Shown: positions 25,820 to 36,147, numbered from the stretch's first letter. The stretch is DNA of 64,000 nucleotides from Hymenobacter taeanensis (GCF_013137895.1 NZ_CP053538.1:247501-311500); one strand, 5' to 3'. Notes: a model not told the origin generated them from the letters alone. Numbers and translations are program-made.

Positions 25820-26683
25820 ATGGCTGATCAAACCAACACCTCGTACGCGCCCACCTTTACGCTGGGCGGCGACCTTACCGTTAACCGCATGGGCTACGGC
25901 GCTATGCGCATTACCGGCGAGGGCATTTGGGGCCCACCTCAAGACCACGATGAATCCATTAGGGTACTGAAGCGCGCCGTGGAGCTGGGCATCAACTTCA
26001 TTGACACCGCCGACAGTTACGGCCCCAATGTATCGGAAGAGCTGATTGCCGAAGCCCTCCACCCTTACCGCGCCGGCCTGGTCATTGCTACCAAGGGTGG
26101 CCTACTGCGCACCGGCCCCAACCAATGGCCCATCAATGCCCACCCCAACCACCTGCGGGAGGCGCTGGAGGGTAGCCTGAAGCGCCTGAAGCTAGACCAG
26201 ATTGATTTGTACCAGCTGCACCGCGTAGATCCGGAAGTCCCATTCGAGAAAACCCTGGAGTTTCTGCAGCAGGCACAGAAGGATGGCTTGGTAAAGCACA
26301 TTGGCCTTTCAGAGGTAAGCGTAGAGCAGATTAAGAAGGCTCAGGAATATGTAAAAGTGGTATCGGTACAGAACATGTACAGCGTAGATAACCGCAAGTG
26401 GGAGGCTGAGCTGAAGTACTGCGAGCAGAACGATATGGCTTTTATTCCGTGGTACCCGCTCAACGGGGGGAATACTGAGGCCCTGGGCAAGCTGGAGAAG
26501 ATTGGCCAGAAGTATGAAGCCAGCAAGCAGCAAATTGCCCTGAGCTGGCTGCTGCACCGCTCGCCCAACATCCTGCTCATTCCGGGTACTTCTAAAGTGA
26601 AGCACCTAGAAGAAAACGCAAAAGCCACCTCCATTTCCCTTTCGCAGGAAGACATGGATGCGCTGGAATCATTGAGCAAGTAG
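25820..26683 (+). CDS. aldo/keto reductase
   Basis: 287-aa NADPH-dependent reductase of small carbonyl compounds, TIM-barrel fold. The catalytic tetrad is visible as Asp62 (NFIDTADSY), Tyr67, Lys92 (IATKGG) and His134 (YQLHRVDP). The C-terminal IPGTSKVKHLEENAKA is the cofactor phosphate site. Single-gene unit between a divergent DoxX gene and a bidirectional terminator; substrate unknown. Confidence 0.93.
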   Translation: MADQTNTSYAPTFTLGGDLTVNRMGYGAMRITGEGIWGPPQDHDESIRVLKRAVELGINFIDTADSYGPNVSEELIAEALHPYRAGLVIATKGGLLRTGPNQWPINAHPNHLREALEGSLKRLKLDQIDLYQLHRVDPEVPFEKTLEFLQQAQKDGLVKHIGLSEVSVEQIKKAQEYVKVVSVQNMYSVDNRKWEAELKYCEQNDMAFIPWYPLNGGNTEALGKLEKIGQKYEASKQQIALSWLLHRSPNILLIPGTSKVKHLEENAKATSISLSQEDMDALESLSK

Positions 26684-26743
26684 CGCGGGGCATGCAGTAG
26701 CTCCCGGCAGACTGTACTTGCTGCGCTAGGCTACCTCCGCAAA

Positions 26744-26792
26744 CAACAGCGCCCGAGCGAGGCGGCACTGCCGTTCCACTCGGGCGCTGTTG
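26744..26792. terminator. bidirectional hairpin between AKR and DUF885 genes
   Basis: A perfect 14-bp stem (26744-26757 with 26779-26792) between convergent genes. The T run is poor on both sides. Confidence 0.7.
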
Positions 26793-26811
26793 TGTTAGGT
26801 AGGGCTTACGG

Positions 26812-28665
26812 TTATTTATTAGTAGATGCCCAATTATCCATTTTGCTTTCCAGCACGGAAAGCGGCATTACACCATCCTTGAGCAGCTCATCATGAAAGG
26901 CGGCCAGGTTGAAGTGGGCCCGGTGCTGACCGGCATACTTCTCCCGAAGCTTATCGTTGTGGGGGCCGAGCTGCTTGGTGTATTTCTCGCGCAGCTCCCG
27001 AATTTTCAAGGCCCCGATTTTGTACGACAGGGCCTGCCCCGGAATAGCCATGTAGCGTTCAATTTCGGCGGTAGCCCCGTCTTCGCTGATGGCCTCATTG
27101 TCCATCATGTACTTAATGGCATCCTCGCGGCTCATGTTTTTGCTGTGCATGCCCACGTCAACTACCAAGCGCACGGCACGGTGCATCTCGTCGCCGAGGG
27201 CCCCCATGTACTGGTAGGGGTCGGTGTAGAGGCCTAGCTCCTTGCCCAGGCTTTCAGAGTAGAGTGCCCAGCCCTCACCCATGGCCCCGTACCACGCAAA
27301 GCGGCGGAACTTGGGCAGGTTGGTATTCTCCTGCTGCAGCGAAATCTGGTAGTGGTGGCCCGGAATGGCTTCGTGCAGGAACAACGACTCCATGCCGGAG
27401 GTAACGTTGAATTTGGTCGCATCTACAATTGGAATGTAGAACACTCCTGGCCGAGAGCCATCGGGGGAGCCTTGGTTGTACTCGGCGGAGGCCGAAGCCG
27501 CCCGAAACGCCTCCGTCTGCCGAATCTCGAACGGCGTTTTGGGCGTGCGCCCGAACATTTTGGGCAGGTTAGGTGTGATTTTGGCCTGAATATTCCGGAA
27601 AGCATTCAGCACTTCTTCCGGCGTTTTGTAGGGCATGAGCTTGGGGTCGGTCTTCAGGTGCTGGAAGAACGCTTTCAGGTCGCCGTTGAAGCCTACCTGC
27701 GCCTTTACCTTCTCCATCTCCCCCCGAATGCGGGTTACCTCCCGTAGGCCAGTCTGGTAGATTTCCTCCGGTGTTTTGTCGGTGGTAGTCCAGCTCTTCA
27801 CGTAGTAACGGTAGATTTCATCGCCGCCGGGCACCCCCGAAATGCCGGTGGTGTTGCGGGCTTTGGGCGCGTACTCGTTCTCCAGAAAGTCGCCGAGCTT
27901 CTTGTAGGTGGGCACCAGCTCCTCCATGATGGCCTTCTTGTAGGCCTCGGTGAGGCGCTGCTTATCGGCGGCCGAAATGTCGGCGGGCATGCGCGTGATG
28001 GGGCCGTAGAACAAGCTTTTGGTGGGGTCGGTCACCTCCAGGTCGCGCATCTGCGGAATCATCTTGGTTACCAGCGCTTTGGGCAACACCATGCCGGTTT
28101 TCATGCCCTGGCGGAAGTTGCCGATGGCCGTGTCAGCCCACACCGTAAAGCCGTGCACGCGGCCCAGCCAGTTCTCGTAATCCTTAGTGGTTTTGAACGG
28201 CTGCACCCCCTCGCCCGAGCCGAACTGGCCTAGCGTAATGGGCAAGCCCCAAAACTGCTGGAACGGAATCATCCAGGTGTTCAGCTTCAGGCCCTCCAGC
28301 TTGGTTTGCAGGTCATAGCGCAAGATGTTGTAGCTGATCCGGTCGTTCTCGGACAGCGAGGCAGGATCAAACTTCTGCAGGCCGTTGAGGTAGTTTTGGT
28401 AGAAAGCACGCAGCTTTTCCCGAAACGCCTTGGTGCCATCGTTGGGTAGCTGGTCGTTGTAGCGGTTGTCGCCCTGGGTAGTGGCGTCGAGGGGGAAGAG
28501 CTTGGCATTGTCTTCCCAGTACAGTTCAAACAGCTTGTTAATGTCTTTCACGTCGGCAAGGTTGGTTTCTGCGCTTGCCGCGCCGCCATCGGCAGATTTT
28601 TGCTGGTTGCAGGCCGTTGCCAGAAGGGCACTGGCCAACAGGCCGGTCAGGGCTAATTTCTTCAT
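26812..28665 (-). CDS. DUF885 lipoprotein, predicted zinc peptidase
   Basis: 617 aa with lipobox LATAC (Cys19), so probably anchored in the periplasm or at the outer membrane. DUF885 members are predicted metallopeptidases; here FLHEAIPGHHYQ supplies the HExxxGHH-type metal site (about residue 430), followed by GEGWALYSESLG with a probable third ligand. The C-terminal MDNEAISEDGATAEIERYMAIPGQALSYKIG segment is typical. Ends upstream of a strong terminator shared with the AKR gene. Confidence 0.88.
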   Translation of the reverse strand: MKKLALTGLLASALLATACNQQKSADGGAASAETNLADVKDINKLFELYWEDNAKLFPLDATTQGDNRYNDQLPNDGTKAFREKLRAFYQNYLNGLQKFDPASLSENDRISYNILRYDLQTKLEGLKLNTWMIPFQQFWGLPITLGQFGSGEGVQPFKTTKDYENWLGRVHGFTVWADTAIGNFRQGMKTGMVLPKALVTKMIPQMRDLEVTDPTKSLFYGPITRMPADISAADKQRLTEAYKKAIMEELVPTYKKLGDFLENEYAPKARNTTGISGVPGGDEIYRYYVKSWTTTDKTPEEIYQTGLREVTRIRGEMEKVKAQVGFNGDLKAFFQHLKTDPKLMPYKTPEEVLNAFRNIQAKITPNLPKMFGRTPKTPFEIRQTEAFRAASASAEYNQGSPDGSRPGVFYIPIVDATKFNVTSGMESLFLHEAIPGHHYQISLQQENTNLPKFRRFAWYGAMGEGWALYSESLGKELGLYTDPYQYMGALGDEMHRAVRLVVDVGMHSKNMSREDAIKYMMDNEAISEDGATAEIERYMAIPGQALSYKIGALKIRELREKYTKQLGPHNDKLREKYAGQHRAHFNLAAFHDELLKDGVMPLSVLESKMDNWASTNK

Positions 28666-28794
28666 TAACCGTATTTAGTAGAAAGTGAAGCTTGAAGGTA
28701 AGTAGCCGGCGCTAAACCTCAACACTCAGCGCTACGCACCCCTGCCCAGAGTGGCCTAGGCCCCAATACCAGCCAACACTGCCCGCTCACTACA

Positions 28795-28838
28795 AAAAGC
28801 CAGTGCCCCGAAACGCATGCGCCGGGGCGCTGGCTTTT
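28795..28838. terminator. terminator after the broken T9SS gene
   Basis: AAAAGCCAGTGCCCCG (28795-28810) pairs with CGGGGCGCTGGCTTTT (28823-28838), 16 bp with one mismatch/wobble and A/T-rich ends. Confidence 0.85.
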
Positions 28839-28854
28839 AGTATGTATGCCGGGG

Positions 28855-29760
28855 TTACTCCTGTAGCATTACCCGCCGGCTTATAGTGCCTTGGGTGGTA
28901 ATAGCCTGCACAATATATACACCGCCACGGGCCTGCTGCCCCAGTGCTACTCTATGGTTAAAGGTACCCGTCTGGCCGGCCGGCAGCTGCTCTGAACGGA
29001 GCACGCGGCCCATAGCATCCAGCACCCGGATAGATTGGCACACCGTTGGTCTGCATATCAACGTTAAGCAGAGTCGGGCTGCCATATACGTTCATTTCCT
29101 GCTGGGCTAGGCTGCTGTTTACCTGCACGGTTACTACCTGCGAGTAAGCCATGGTGCCATCACGGTCAACCTGGCGCAGGCGGTAATACGTAGTACCCTG
29201 CTGCGGAGCCGCATCAATGGCGGTGTAGTTGCGGGTGGAAGAACTATTGCCGGCGGCCTTAACATTTACTATCTTCTGGAAGGACTTTCCATCAACGGAG
29301 CGCTCTACGTCAAACGAAGCCGAGTTTAGCTCAGTAGCCGTAGCCCAGTTCAGCTACACCTTGCCGCCTTGGTTGCGGGCAGTAAAACTTACCAGTTGCA
29401 CTGGCAGTGGGCTAGCACAACCATTGGCCGTTACAAACTCCATGGCATACGGGTTGCACTCCAGGTTTTTGATGTCGCCGAGGCTGCAATCGGAGCTTTC
29501 GCCCTTAATACACACTTGTAAGCCGGCATCAAATAAGTCTTTCACAAGGCTTTGGCCGTTGCCAACCGTCATTACGGCAGCCACTGATAGCTGCTTGCCC
29601 GGAACCGAAGCTAACAGTACGGCTTGGCTGGTCCTCAACCAGCGAGCCACAGGAACCAGCGGTTAGTATAACATCTTCACCGGCCATAGTACAGTCTTGA
29701 TTTAGCATCACGACTGAGTTGATAACTATGACTTTGTTGGGAGTCTTCTGTGCTCTTAAA
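28855..29760 (-). pseudogene. T9SS C-terminal sorting-domain protein, broken by a stop and two frameshifts
   Basis: Three frames must be joined to read one protein. From about 29740 down, NSVVMLNQDCTMAGEDVIL runs to a frameshift near 29640. The next frame runs through PLPVQLVSFTARNQGGKV to a TAG at 29354 (an AAG Lys in the expected KLNWATATE). The same frame reads on after the stop with SFDVERSVDGKSFQKI and YYRLRQVDRDGTMAYSQVV, then shifts near 29040 into SIRVLDAMGRVLRSEQL and the end GGVYIVQAITTQGTISRR, a typical type IX sorting domain. No intact start was found. The ancestral protein was a secreted or surface protein. Confidence 0.8.
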
Positions 29761-29885
29761 CCGTGGCTGGAAGTCCTGCCGTTTGCCTAAAAACCAGACT
29801 TTGGCATAATCAAGAGTGAGAATTTCGTAACCGAATTGGCCTGGCAGGGTTATACAGCCACACCCCTTGGTTAATAACGCATTAT

Positions 29886-30602
29886 ATGAACTCACTCACT
29901 GGCAAAAGCGCTCTGGTAACGGGAGCAGGAAAAGGTATCGGACGAGCTATAGCGGTAGCATTGGCGCAGGAAGGCGTGAACGTAGCCCTGCTGGCCCGCA
30001 CTGAAAGTCAGCTGCGCGAAGTAGCTCAGGAAATTGAAGCCTTGGGCGTGAAGGCCGTAGTTCTCGCCGCCGACATTGCCGACCGCGCCTCCGTGGAAGC
30101 CGCCGTTAGTAAAGCACAAGCCGAGCTGGGCGACCTGGATATTCTCATCAACAACGCTGGCATCGGCACCTTCGCCAAGCTCGTAGACATGGACCCGGCG
30201 GAGTGGGAGAAGATTATTCAGGTAAACCTGCTGGGCACGTACTACGCCACCCGCGCCGTACTGCCCCAAATGATTGCCCGCGAAACCGGCGACATTATCA
30301 ATATTGCCTCTACGGCCGGGCAGCGGGGCGCTGCTACCACCAGCGCCTATAGTGCTTCCAAGTTTGCCATTCTGGGCCTCACGGAGTCGTTGATGCAGGA
30401 GGTGCGCAAGCATAACATCCGCGTTTCGGCCCTTACGCCCAGCACTGTAGCTACTGAACTGGCCATCAGCAACAAGCTCACCGACGGCAACCCCGATAAG
30501 GTGATGCAGCCCGAAGACCTGGCAGAATTCATCATCTCCCAGCTTAAGCTCAACCGCCGCATCTTCATTAAAGAAGCCGGCATGTGGAGCACCAATCCGT
30601 AA
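29886..30602 (+). CDS. short-chain dehydrogenase, FabG-like
   Basis: 238-aa classical SDR, probably an NADP(H)-dependent 3-ketoacyl reductase or related. Cofactor motif TGAGKGIG (residues 12-19), NNAG (89-92), catalytic Ser142, Tyr155 and Lys159 (YSASK). Alone on the chromosome here, without other fatty-acid genes, so it may not be the essential FabG. Confidence 0.87.
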   Translation: MNSLTGKSALVTGAGKGIGRAIAVALAQEGVNVALLARTESQLREVAQEIEALGVKAVVLAADIADRASVEAAVSKAQAELGDLDILINNAGIGTFAKLVDMDPAEWEKIIQVNLLGTYYATRAVLPQMIARETGDIINIASTAGQRGAATTSAYSASKFAILGLTESLMQEVRKHNIRVSALTPSTVATELAISNKLTDGNPDKVMQPEDLAEFIISQLKLNRRIFIKEAGMWSTNP

Positions 30603-30617
30603 TTAGGCAATTAACAA

Positions 30618-30693
30618 GTAGTAATGAGCCGTGAACAATGAGTAAGGCCGTGTAGAGCACGTGAATTGTTCATTGCTCACTGCTCATTACTAC
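30618..30693. repeat. inverted repeat of GTAGTAATGAG type
   Basis: Arms 30618-30645 and 30666-30693 are inverted copies with about 24 of 28 matches. Inside each arm TGAGC/TGAAC-AATGA heptad-like units repeat. Possibly a terminator for the SDR gene, but the repeat character suggests a dispersed intergenic repeat. Confidence 0.55.
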
Positions 30694-30816
30694 GTGCTTA
30701 TTGCTCCCAAGCGCAACCGCAGGCCGCTAGTATAGGTACAACCCTTACCTTGCGACTGGTATCTTATTTGCCTGGTTGCCTTCGTTTATCTTCCCTTCCA
30801 TCCTTCCCATACGATC

Positions 30817-31566
30817 ATGCTGAAGCGAGATTTCCTGAAAAACGGCCTACTGACGCTGGTGGGCGCCCTCGTGAGCCCTGCCTTGCTGGCGGCCGCGCAC
30901 GAAGAGAAACTACTGCGCGAGGCCCGGGCTACGCCCATTGCCGATGGCCCCTTCACGCTGCCCGCCCTCCCCTACGCTTTTAATGCTCTGGAGCCGCACA
31001 TTGATGCCAAGACGATGGAAATTCATCATGATGCGCACCACAAAGGCTACGTGTCTAAGCTTAACGACGCTGTATCTGGCAAGCCGGAAGAAAAGCTGAG
31101 CCTGGCCCAGCTGCTGGCTTCGGCCAGCAAGCAGCCTGATGCTATTCGGAACAACTCTGGCGGCCACTGGAATCACTCCTTCTTCTGGCTGCTCATGACT
31201 CCCAAAGGCGGCGGACAGCCAACAGGCGCTCTGGCCTCAGCTATCAACAAGGACTTTGGGAGCTACGAGAAGTTTCAGGAGGAATTCACGAAGGCCGCTT
31301 CCGGCCGTTTTGGCTCTGGCTGGGCCTGGCTGATTCATGACAAGCAGTCGGGTAAGCTGGCTGTTACCTCCACCCCCAACCAAGACAACCCTCTAATGGA
31401 TTTGCCCGGCATTCAGCGCGGCACCCCGCTGCTGGGCCTTGATGTGTGGGAGCACGCCTACTACCTCAAGTATCAGAATAAGCGCCCCGACTACATCAAG
31501 GCATTCTATAATGTCATCAATTGGGCTGAAGTAAATCGTCGTTACGACGAAGCCCGCAAAGGGTAA
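30817..31566 (+). CDS. superoxide dismutase (Fe/Mn family), predicted exported
   Basis: 249 aa: about 27 extra N-terminal residues form a signal-like segment ([25 protein letters not shown]), then the complete Fe/Mn SOD fold. Metal ligands are the His in [18 protein letters not shown], the His in [10 protein letters not shown], and Asp/His in [12 protein letters not shown]. The FLKNGL stretch looks like a Tat signal but has Lys-Arg instead of Arg-Arg, so the route is uncertain. It would remove superoxide in the periplasm. Single gene with terminator. Confidence 0.93.
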   Translation: MLKRDFLKNGLLTLVGALVSPALLAAAHEEKLLREARATPIADGPFTLPALPYAFNALEPHIDAKTMEIHHDAHHKGYVSKLNDAVSGKPEEKLSLAQLLASASKQPDAIRNNSGGHWNHSFFWLLMTPKGGGQPTGALASAINKDFGSYEKFQEEFTKAASGRFGSGWAWLIHDKQSGKLAVTSTPNQDNPLMDLPGIQRGTPLLGLDVWEHAYYLKYQNKRPDYIKAFYNVINWAEVNRRYDEARKG

Positions 31567-31580
31567 GCTTACCAGCGCAC

Positions 31581-31625
31581 AAAGCAAAAGGCCGCTCCAA
31601 ACTACTTGGAGCGGCCTTTTGCTTT
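31581..31625. terminator. bidirectional terminator after SOD
   Basis: A perfect 20-bp stem (31581-31600 with 31606-31625) with a 5-nt loop. The inner CAAAAGG/CCTTTTG supplies A and T tracts in both directions. Confidence 0.9.
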
Positions 31626-31805
31626 GCCGGCTCGTTCTGGCGGGCCCTCCCTCAGCCTCCTATTCTCTCCAGTAAAGGAGGAGCCAACTGTCAGCAGACG
31701 GCTCTAGCCTAGCATACCATTCAAAACCTACTGACCTGAAATCGTCAGCCTCCCCTTCTCTTCTTTCAAAGGAGGGGCCGGGGGTGAGGCGCTCCGCTAG
31801 GCCTC

Positions 31806-33365
31806 TTACTTCACCTTTACAAACAGCCACAAGCCTAGCAACGCCACCACCAGCACACCCAGTGCCGAAAGCATGGTTACAATGTCGCGGATGTCTTTGC
31901 CGGCGGCGGTGCCGATGACGTGGAACTTGTGCAGGAAGGCAAAACTGAGGCCCTCGTAACGGTCAGCATTTTCGATGCGGGCGGCCAGGCGGCCGGTAAC
32001 GGGCTCTACGTAGAGTGTAGTTTGCGCGGGAGTGTGGTAGGCCACTTTCACCACGGGCAGGCGCTTGTTGATGAAGCCATATTCACCTTCGAAATGGTCG
32101 ATTAGCTCCGTTTTCTCGATGGCTGGCATCTTTACAGTACCGCTGGCCTCTCTCAAAAACGCGCTGGCCAGGGCGCGGGCGTGCCGGGTAGCTCCATCGG
32201 GCAGCAGCTCGCCGGTAACGGCACTGTAGTAGGCCACTGACTGAGGCTTAACCGCTTCAATGGGCTGGCCGGTGCTACCCCCTGCAGTTACACTATTGGC
32301 GGTTTCATCGTTGATGGGCAAAAGAAATACCTGGTAGTATACTTGCCCCTCAAACTCCGCCAGCGCCACGTTCTGCACCGTTTTCCATTGGAGTGGCAGG
32401 GCCGTGAGGTCAACCTGCAACTGGCCCAGCGGTATGGCGGGGGCGTGCTGATAGCGCAGCCGGTCGTCGGGGTGCAGCTTGAGGTAAACGTGAAAGGCCC
32501 CGCTGCCGGCGAAGGTGAACGTGACAAATGCCACAGCCAGCCCCACCTGCCGGTGGTACTTCCGCAACCACCCCAGGTTGTCTTGCGCGCTACGGGGTTT
32601 GCGGAAGCGCTTCCACATAAACCCATATAGCACCAGGCCACTAAGGGTGGAGGCCAGGATGATGGTTAACAGCCCCAGCATAATCAGGACCCGAAACGTG
32701 TTGCTGCCCACTAGCTCCAGAAACGACCAGTTGTGTAGCAGGTCAAACACCCGGATGAAAGCCCTGCGGGTGTGGTTGTTGAATGTGGCCATGCGAGCCG
32801 GCATTGTCTCCACGTACACCGTTAGGCCATCGGGCCGGTCAAACGTAATCTTCCAGACTGGCAGCAGGCGGTTCACGAACTTGTATTCCCCATTGAAAGC
32901 CGTTAACCGCTCAGCGGAGGCCACTTGTGCGGCAGTGTCCTGCGCAAAGTAGCGGGCCAGCTGCTCAGCGTATTGCCGGTCGGCGGTGGTGGGTAGTGCT
33001 AGGCCAGTAGCGGCGCTGAAGTAGCGCAGCACGGCCGTTGGAGATTCAACTAACACTTGGTAAGCTGGCTGCCCCTTCCAGCGCACCAGCCGCACGTTGC
33101 GCAGACTAGGTACGTGGTTCTGGCGCAACACCTGCCCCAACGGCACCGTGAGGCGTGGAGCGGGCACCGGCACCAGAAACTCCCGCGCAATTTTTGGCCT
33201 AAACCAGTTACTCATCAGGGGGTGAGTCAACCCACTCAGGGTCCAGAAAATGACGGGTATCACCGTAAGAATGCCTATGATACGGTGCCAGCGGTACATA
33301 TTGCGCTGCACCATACGCCGGATGGGGCCGGGCTGGGCGGCAGGCGCCTGGGTAGTGGTTTGCAT
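31806..33365 (-). CDS. PepSY-associated transmembrane protein (iron-uptake linked)
   Basis: 519 aa from the ATG at 33365 (MQTTTQAP...); the 23-codon extension upstream looks non-coding. An N-terminal membrane helix (RWHRIIGILTVIPVIFWTLSGLTHP), two PepSY-like periplasmic segments (YFSAATGLALP and YYSAVTGELLP), further helices near 240-290 and at the C terminus (DIVTMLSALGVLVVALLGLWLFV). Proteins of this family are often encoded with siderophore receptors and are thought to help reduce or release iron at the inner membrane. It follows the TonB receptor gene on the same strand. Confidence 0.88.
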   Translation of the reverse strand: MQTTTQAPAAQPGPIRRMVQRNMYRWHRIIGILTVIPVIFWTLSGLTHPLMSNWFRPKIAREFLVPVPAPRLTVPLGQVLRQNHVPSLRNVRLVRWKGQPAYQVLVESPTAVLRYFSAATGLALPTTADRQYAEQLARYFAQDTAAQVASAERLTAFNGEYKFVNRLLPVWKITFDRPDGLTVYVETMPARMATFNNHTRRAFIRVFDLLHNWSFLELVGSNTFRVLIMLGLLTIILASTLSGLVLYGFMWKRFRKPRSAQDNLGWLRKYHRQVGLAVAFVTFTFAGSGAFHVYLKLHPDDRLRYQHAPAIPLGQLQVDLTALPLQWKTVQNVALAEFEGQVYYQVFLLPINDETANSVTAGGSTGQPIEAVKPQSVAYYSAVTGELLPDGATRHARALASAFLREASGTVKMPAIEKTELIDHFEGEYGFINKRLPVVKVAYHTPAQTTLYVEPVTGRLAARIENADRYEGLSFAFLHKFHVIGTAAGKDIRDIVTMLSALGVLVVALLGLWLFVKVK

Positions 33366-33666
33366 GGAGTGAGTAATAGTTGGGAGGCCAGCGTGGTAGC
33401 CCACTCTCTTGAAGTATGCGAGGCTGAGAAGCAACAGAAGTGGCCTAGGGGTCTAGGAAGGAACATTCGGCTGCGCTCAGCAGGACGTTCTAGGAGAATC
33501 GTTGAGACGTGGCCTTATCTAGGCTTTATGGGCAGCACGCGCAAGGCGTCGGCGGTGCTCAGCACGATGTTCTTTCATTATTTGAAAGCCTTGCTGTCTA
33601 CGTAGCCTAGGCCACTCAACTACTCCAACCCCTCCTTATCTAAGAAGGTGAGCTAGGTTCTGGCCG
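33366..33666. other. 301-bp gap between TonB receptor and PepSY gene
   Basis: No gene found. It contains GGAACATTC...GACGTTCT (about 33460-33490), an imperfect inverted repeat around GGCTGCGCTCAGCAG, and several GGCCTAG words. It may be intergenic repeat debris; an internal promoter for the PepSY gene cannot be excluded. Confidence 0.35.
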
Positions 33667-36039
33667 CTATTTTTTGCCGATGAAATTGTATTGCACGCCG
33701 GCCGTGAAGGTGCGGGGGGCACCGGGGGTGTAGGTGGTGCGGTCGGTGCGGGCGTTGCCACGGGTGGCGGCGGTAGCGTAGAGCTCGTTAGTGGCGTTGA
33801 GCAAGTTCACGAATACCTCCAGGGTTTCGTGCCAGCTGTAGCCGGTGCGCACGTTAAGCACGCTCACGCCCCGGACTCCAAACAGGCCTTTATCGTTATA
33901 CTGCACGCGGTTTACCTGGTCTTGGTACCAGCTGCTGATGCGCTGATACTCGCCAGCTATCCGGAAGCCGGGTAGCCATTGGGGCTTGTAGGTTAGCTCG
34001 GTATTGGCTACCCAGCGCGGCGCCTGGGGCATGTCTTTGCCGTTTACGTTCTGCACTGCATCAGTCTGGTTAGCGCTGAGCTGGAAATCCTCAAACCGAT
34101 GCACGGCATTAGTACCGCCGAAGCGGAAGAGCAGCTCGGCCGTAGGCTTGTAAGTGAGGCCGTACTCAATGCCGCGATGCAGAGTTTTGCCAGCGCTTTG
34201 GTAGTCGGTGGAGTTATCGGGCTGCCGGATGCTGAGCAGCTCATTGCGGCCGTCCAACTGGTACAGGGCCACATCTACGTACACCTTATTGTTTAGCACT
34301 GAGGCCCAACCCCCAATTTCGCGGTTGAAGAAATGGGCCGGTTTCAGGTTGTAGTAAAACTCAGAGGGGGCACCGGCGGGCGTGTTGGGCCGCTTCCGGA
34401 AAATGGCCGTGAGGCCCGGCGGCGAAAAGCCCTGGCTATAATTGGCGTACAGCCCGCGCCCGTGGCCCAGGTCATACGTCAGCCCGATTTTGGGCGTGGC
34501 CTGCTGGAAGGTTTTGTTGCCGCTTGACTGGTCGAGGTAGTTGTTATAGTCAAACGACAGCCTATCAAACCGCCCTCCCAGCGTGAGCTGCAGGTGCTCT
34601 AGGGGGTGCACATCCAGCTGCGCGTACACCGCCGAGTTGAGCAGGTCGGTGTCGTAATGGGCAATGGGCAGATCGGGCCGGTCAGCCGTCACGGTGTAGC
34701 GCTCCACCGACTTCCTATCGGCCCGCAACTGAGCCGTGAGGTCAAGCTGATGGGCATTGTACTGGGTGGGCGAGTAGTCGAAGCTGGTGCCCGTCAGCAG
34801 CCTCGACTTCAGCCACCCGAGTTGTACGCTGTGCTGGGCCAGCACACCATAGCTCTTAAACTGGCTCTCGTTGATTTCGCCGGTGGCCGTGCTGGCTCCC
34901 GACCGCCACCGAATGCCATACGTGGGGTTCTGCCCGATGCTGTTATCCCGGAAGAAGGCTGTGAGCGTGGTTTGATTGCGCGCATTCCACTGCTGCTCGG
35001 CAGTAAGGCGGGCCCGTAGGGCGTAGGTTTTGCGGTAAGTAAAATTGGAGGTGCTGGAGTACTCGCGGCGGTAGTAGGCCACGCTGTCCACGGCGCTGCT
35101 GGTTTGGGAGTCGTAGTCGTTGTACGAAGCCGCGGCAGTGAGGCGGGTTTTATCCGACAGTGCATATTCCACCCGGCCGTTCACCGATACCTTGTCGTAG
35201 TCGGAGCTGGCGGCCCAGCCGTTGCGCTGCCGGGCTACATAGCCACCTACGTAGGCCCCCAGCTTCGGGGTGGCCATGCCCCCGCCCCCAAACTGCAGGC
35301 GCCGGTAGCCGTACTGGTCGGCCTGCACGCCCACGCTGGCGGTGGGCACGCTGGTGGGCCGCTTGGTGAGCACGTTAATGGCCCCGCCTACCGCCTCGGG
35401 CCCGTACAGCGAAGAAGCCGGCCCCTTCACTACCTCAATAGAATTAATAGCCAACGGGTTGGTTTCGAGCAGTGCATTGTGGTTGAACACGCCCATGGGC
35501 CGCAGCGGAATACCATCTTCTAGGTACAGAAAGTACGCCGAGGTGCCGAAGGGCTGCCGAATGCCCATGGCGTGCTGCTCGTTGCCGTAGTTGAGCATTA
35601 CTACCCCCGGCACCTTATTTATCAGCTCCGTCAGCAGCGTAGGCTTAGTGTCCTGAATGACGGTGGGCGAGAGTTTAGAAATGGCCACCGGAGCATCGGT
35701 GCGCAGCTGGGCCTCACGGCTGGCGGTTACCACCACGGTTTGCAGGTCTTCCACGGCCGGCTTCAGCGCCACCCGTAGGCCACTGCTTTCGGCCGGCACG
35801 GCTACGGTAAACGGTTTATAACCCACCGCCGAAACCACTAGCTGGTTGGTTTCGGTGGCAAGCGAGAACTGGCCGTTAGCGTTGGTAACGGTTCCGAGCT
35901 GGGCATTGGGGGTGCGCACGGTGGCACCCACCAGGGGTTCTTTGGTGGTAGCGTCGAACACGCGGCCCGTGAGGGTACGCTGTGCCCACGCTGCCTGGCT
36001 CACCACGAGAGCCAGGGGCAGCAATACATGTTTCTTCAC
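33667..36039 (-). CDS. TonB-dependent siderophore-type outer-membrane receptor
   Basis: 790 aa: signal peptide (MKKHVLLPLALVVSQAAWAQ), a CarboxypepD_reg-like domain (about 22-105, TLTGRVFDATTKEPLVGATV), plug domain with VVVTASREAQLRTDAPVAI and YGPEAVGGAINVLTKRP, then the beta-barrel ending in the strand RTFTAGVQYNFIGKK. It imports a ferric siderophore or similar ligand across the outer membrane. It lies between the small Cys-rich gene upstream and the PepSY gene downstream, an iron-uptake arrangement. Confidence 0.93.
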   Translation of the reverse strand: MKKHVLLPLALVVSQAAWAQRTLTGRVFDATTKEPLVGATVRTPNAQLGTVTNANGQFSLATETNQLVVSAVGYKPFTVAVPAESSGLRVALKPAVEDLQTVVVTASREAQLRTDAPVAISKLSPTVIQDTKPTLLTELINKVPGVVMLNYGNEQHAMGIRQPFGTSAYFLYLEDGIPLRPMGVFNHNALLETNPLAINSIEVVKGPASSLYGPEAVGGAINVLTKRPTSVPTASVGVQADQYGYRRLQFGGGGMATPKLGAYVGGYVARQRNGWAASSDYDKVSVNGRVEYALSDKTRLTAAASYNDYDSQTSSAVDSVAYYRREYSSTSNFTYRKTYALRARLTAEQQWNARNQTTLTAFFRDNSIGQNPTYGIRWRSGASTATGEINESQFKSYGVLAQHSVQLGWLKSRLLTGTSFDYSPTQYNAHQLDLTAQLRADRKSVERYTVTADRPDLPIAHYDTDLLNSAVYAQLDVHPLEHLQLTLGGRFDRLSFDYNNYLDQSSGNKTFQQATPKIGLTYDLGHGRGLYANYSQGFSPPGLTAIFRKRPNTPAGAPSEFYYNLKPAHFFNREIGGWASVLNNKVYVDVALYQLDGRNELLSIRQPDNSTDYQSAGKTLHRGIEYGLTYKPTAELLFRFGGTNAVHRFEDFQLSANQTDAVQNVNGKDMPQAPRWVANTELTYKPQWLPGFRIAGEYQRISSWYQDQVNRVQYNDKGLFGVRGVSVLNVRTGYSWHETLEVFVNLLNATNELYATAATRGNARTDRTTYTPGAPRTFTAGVQYNFIGKK

Positions 36040-36147
36040 TGAAAGAAGGCTGATTGTACGGCAGGCCGCACCCGCTTCTGCTCGCCCAAAAAGGCAACAC
36101 GAAGCCGGGCCGCTAGGCCTGTCAGATTCCGAGAAAGCGGGGTATAA

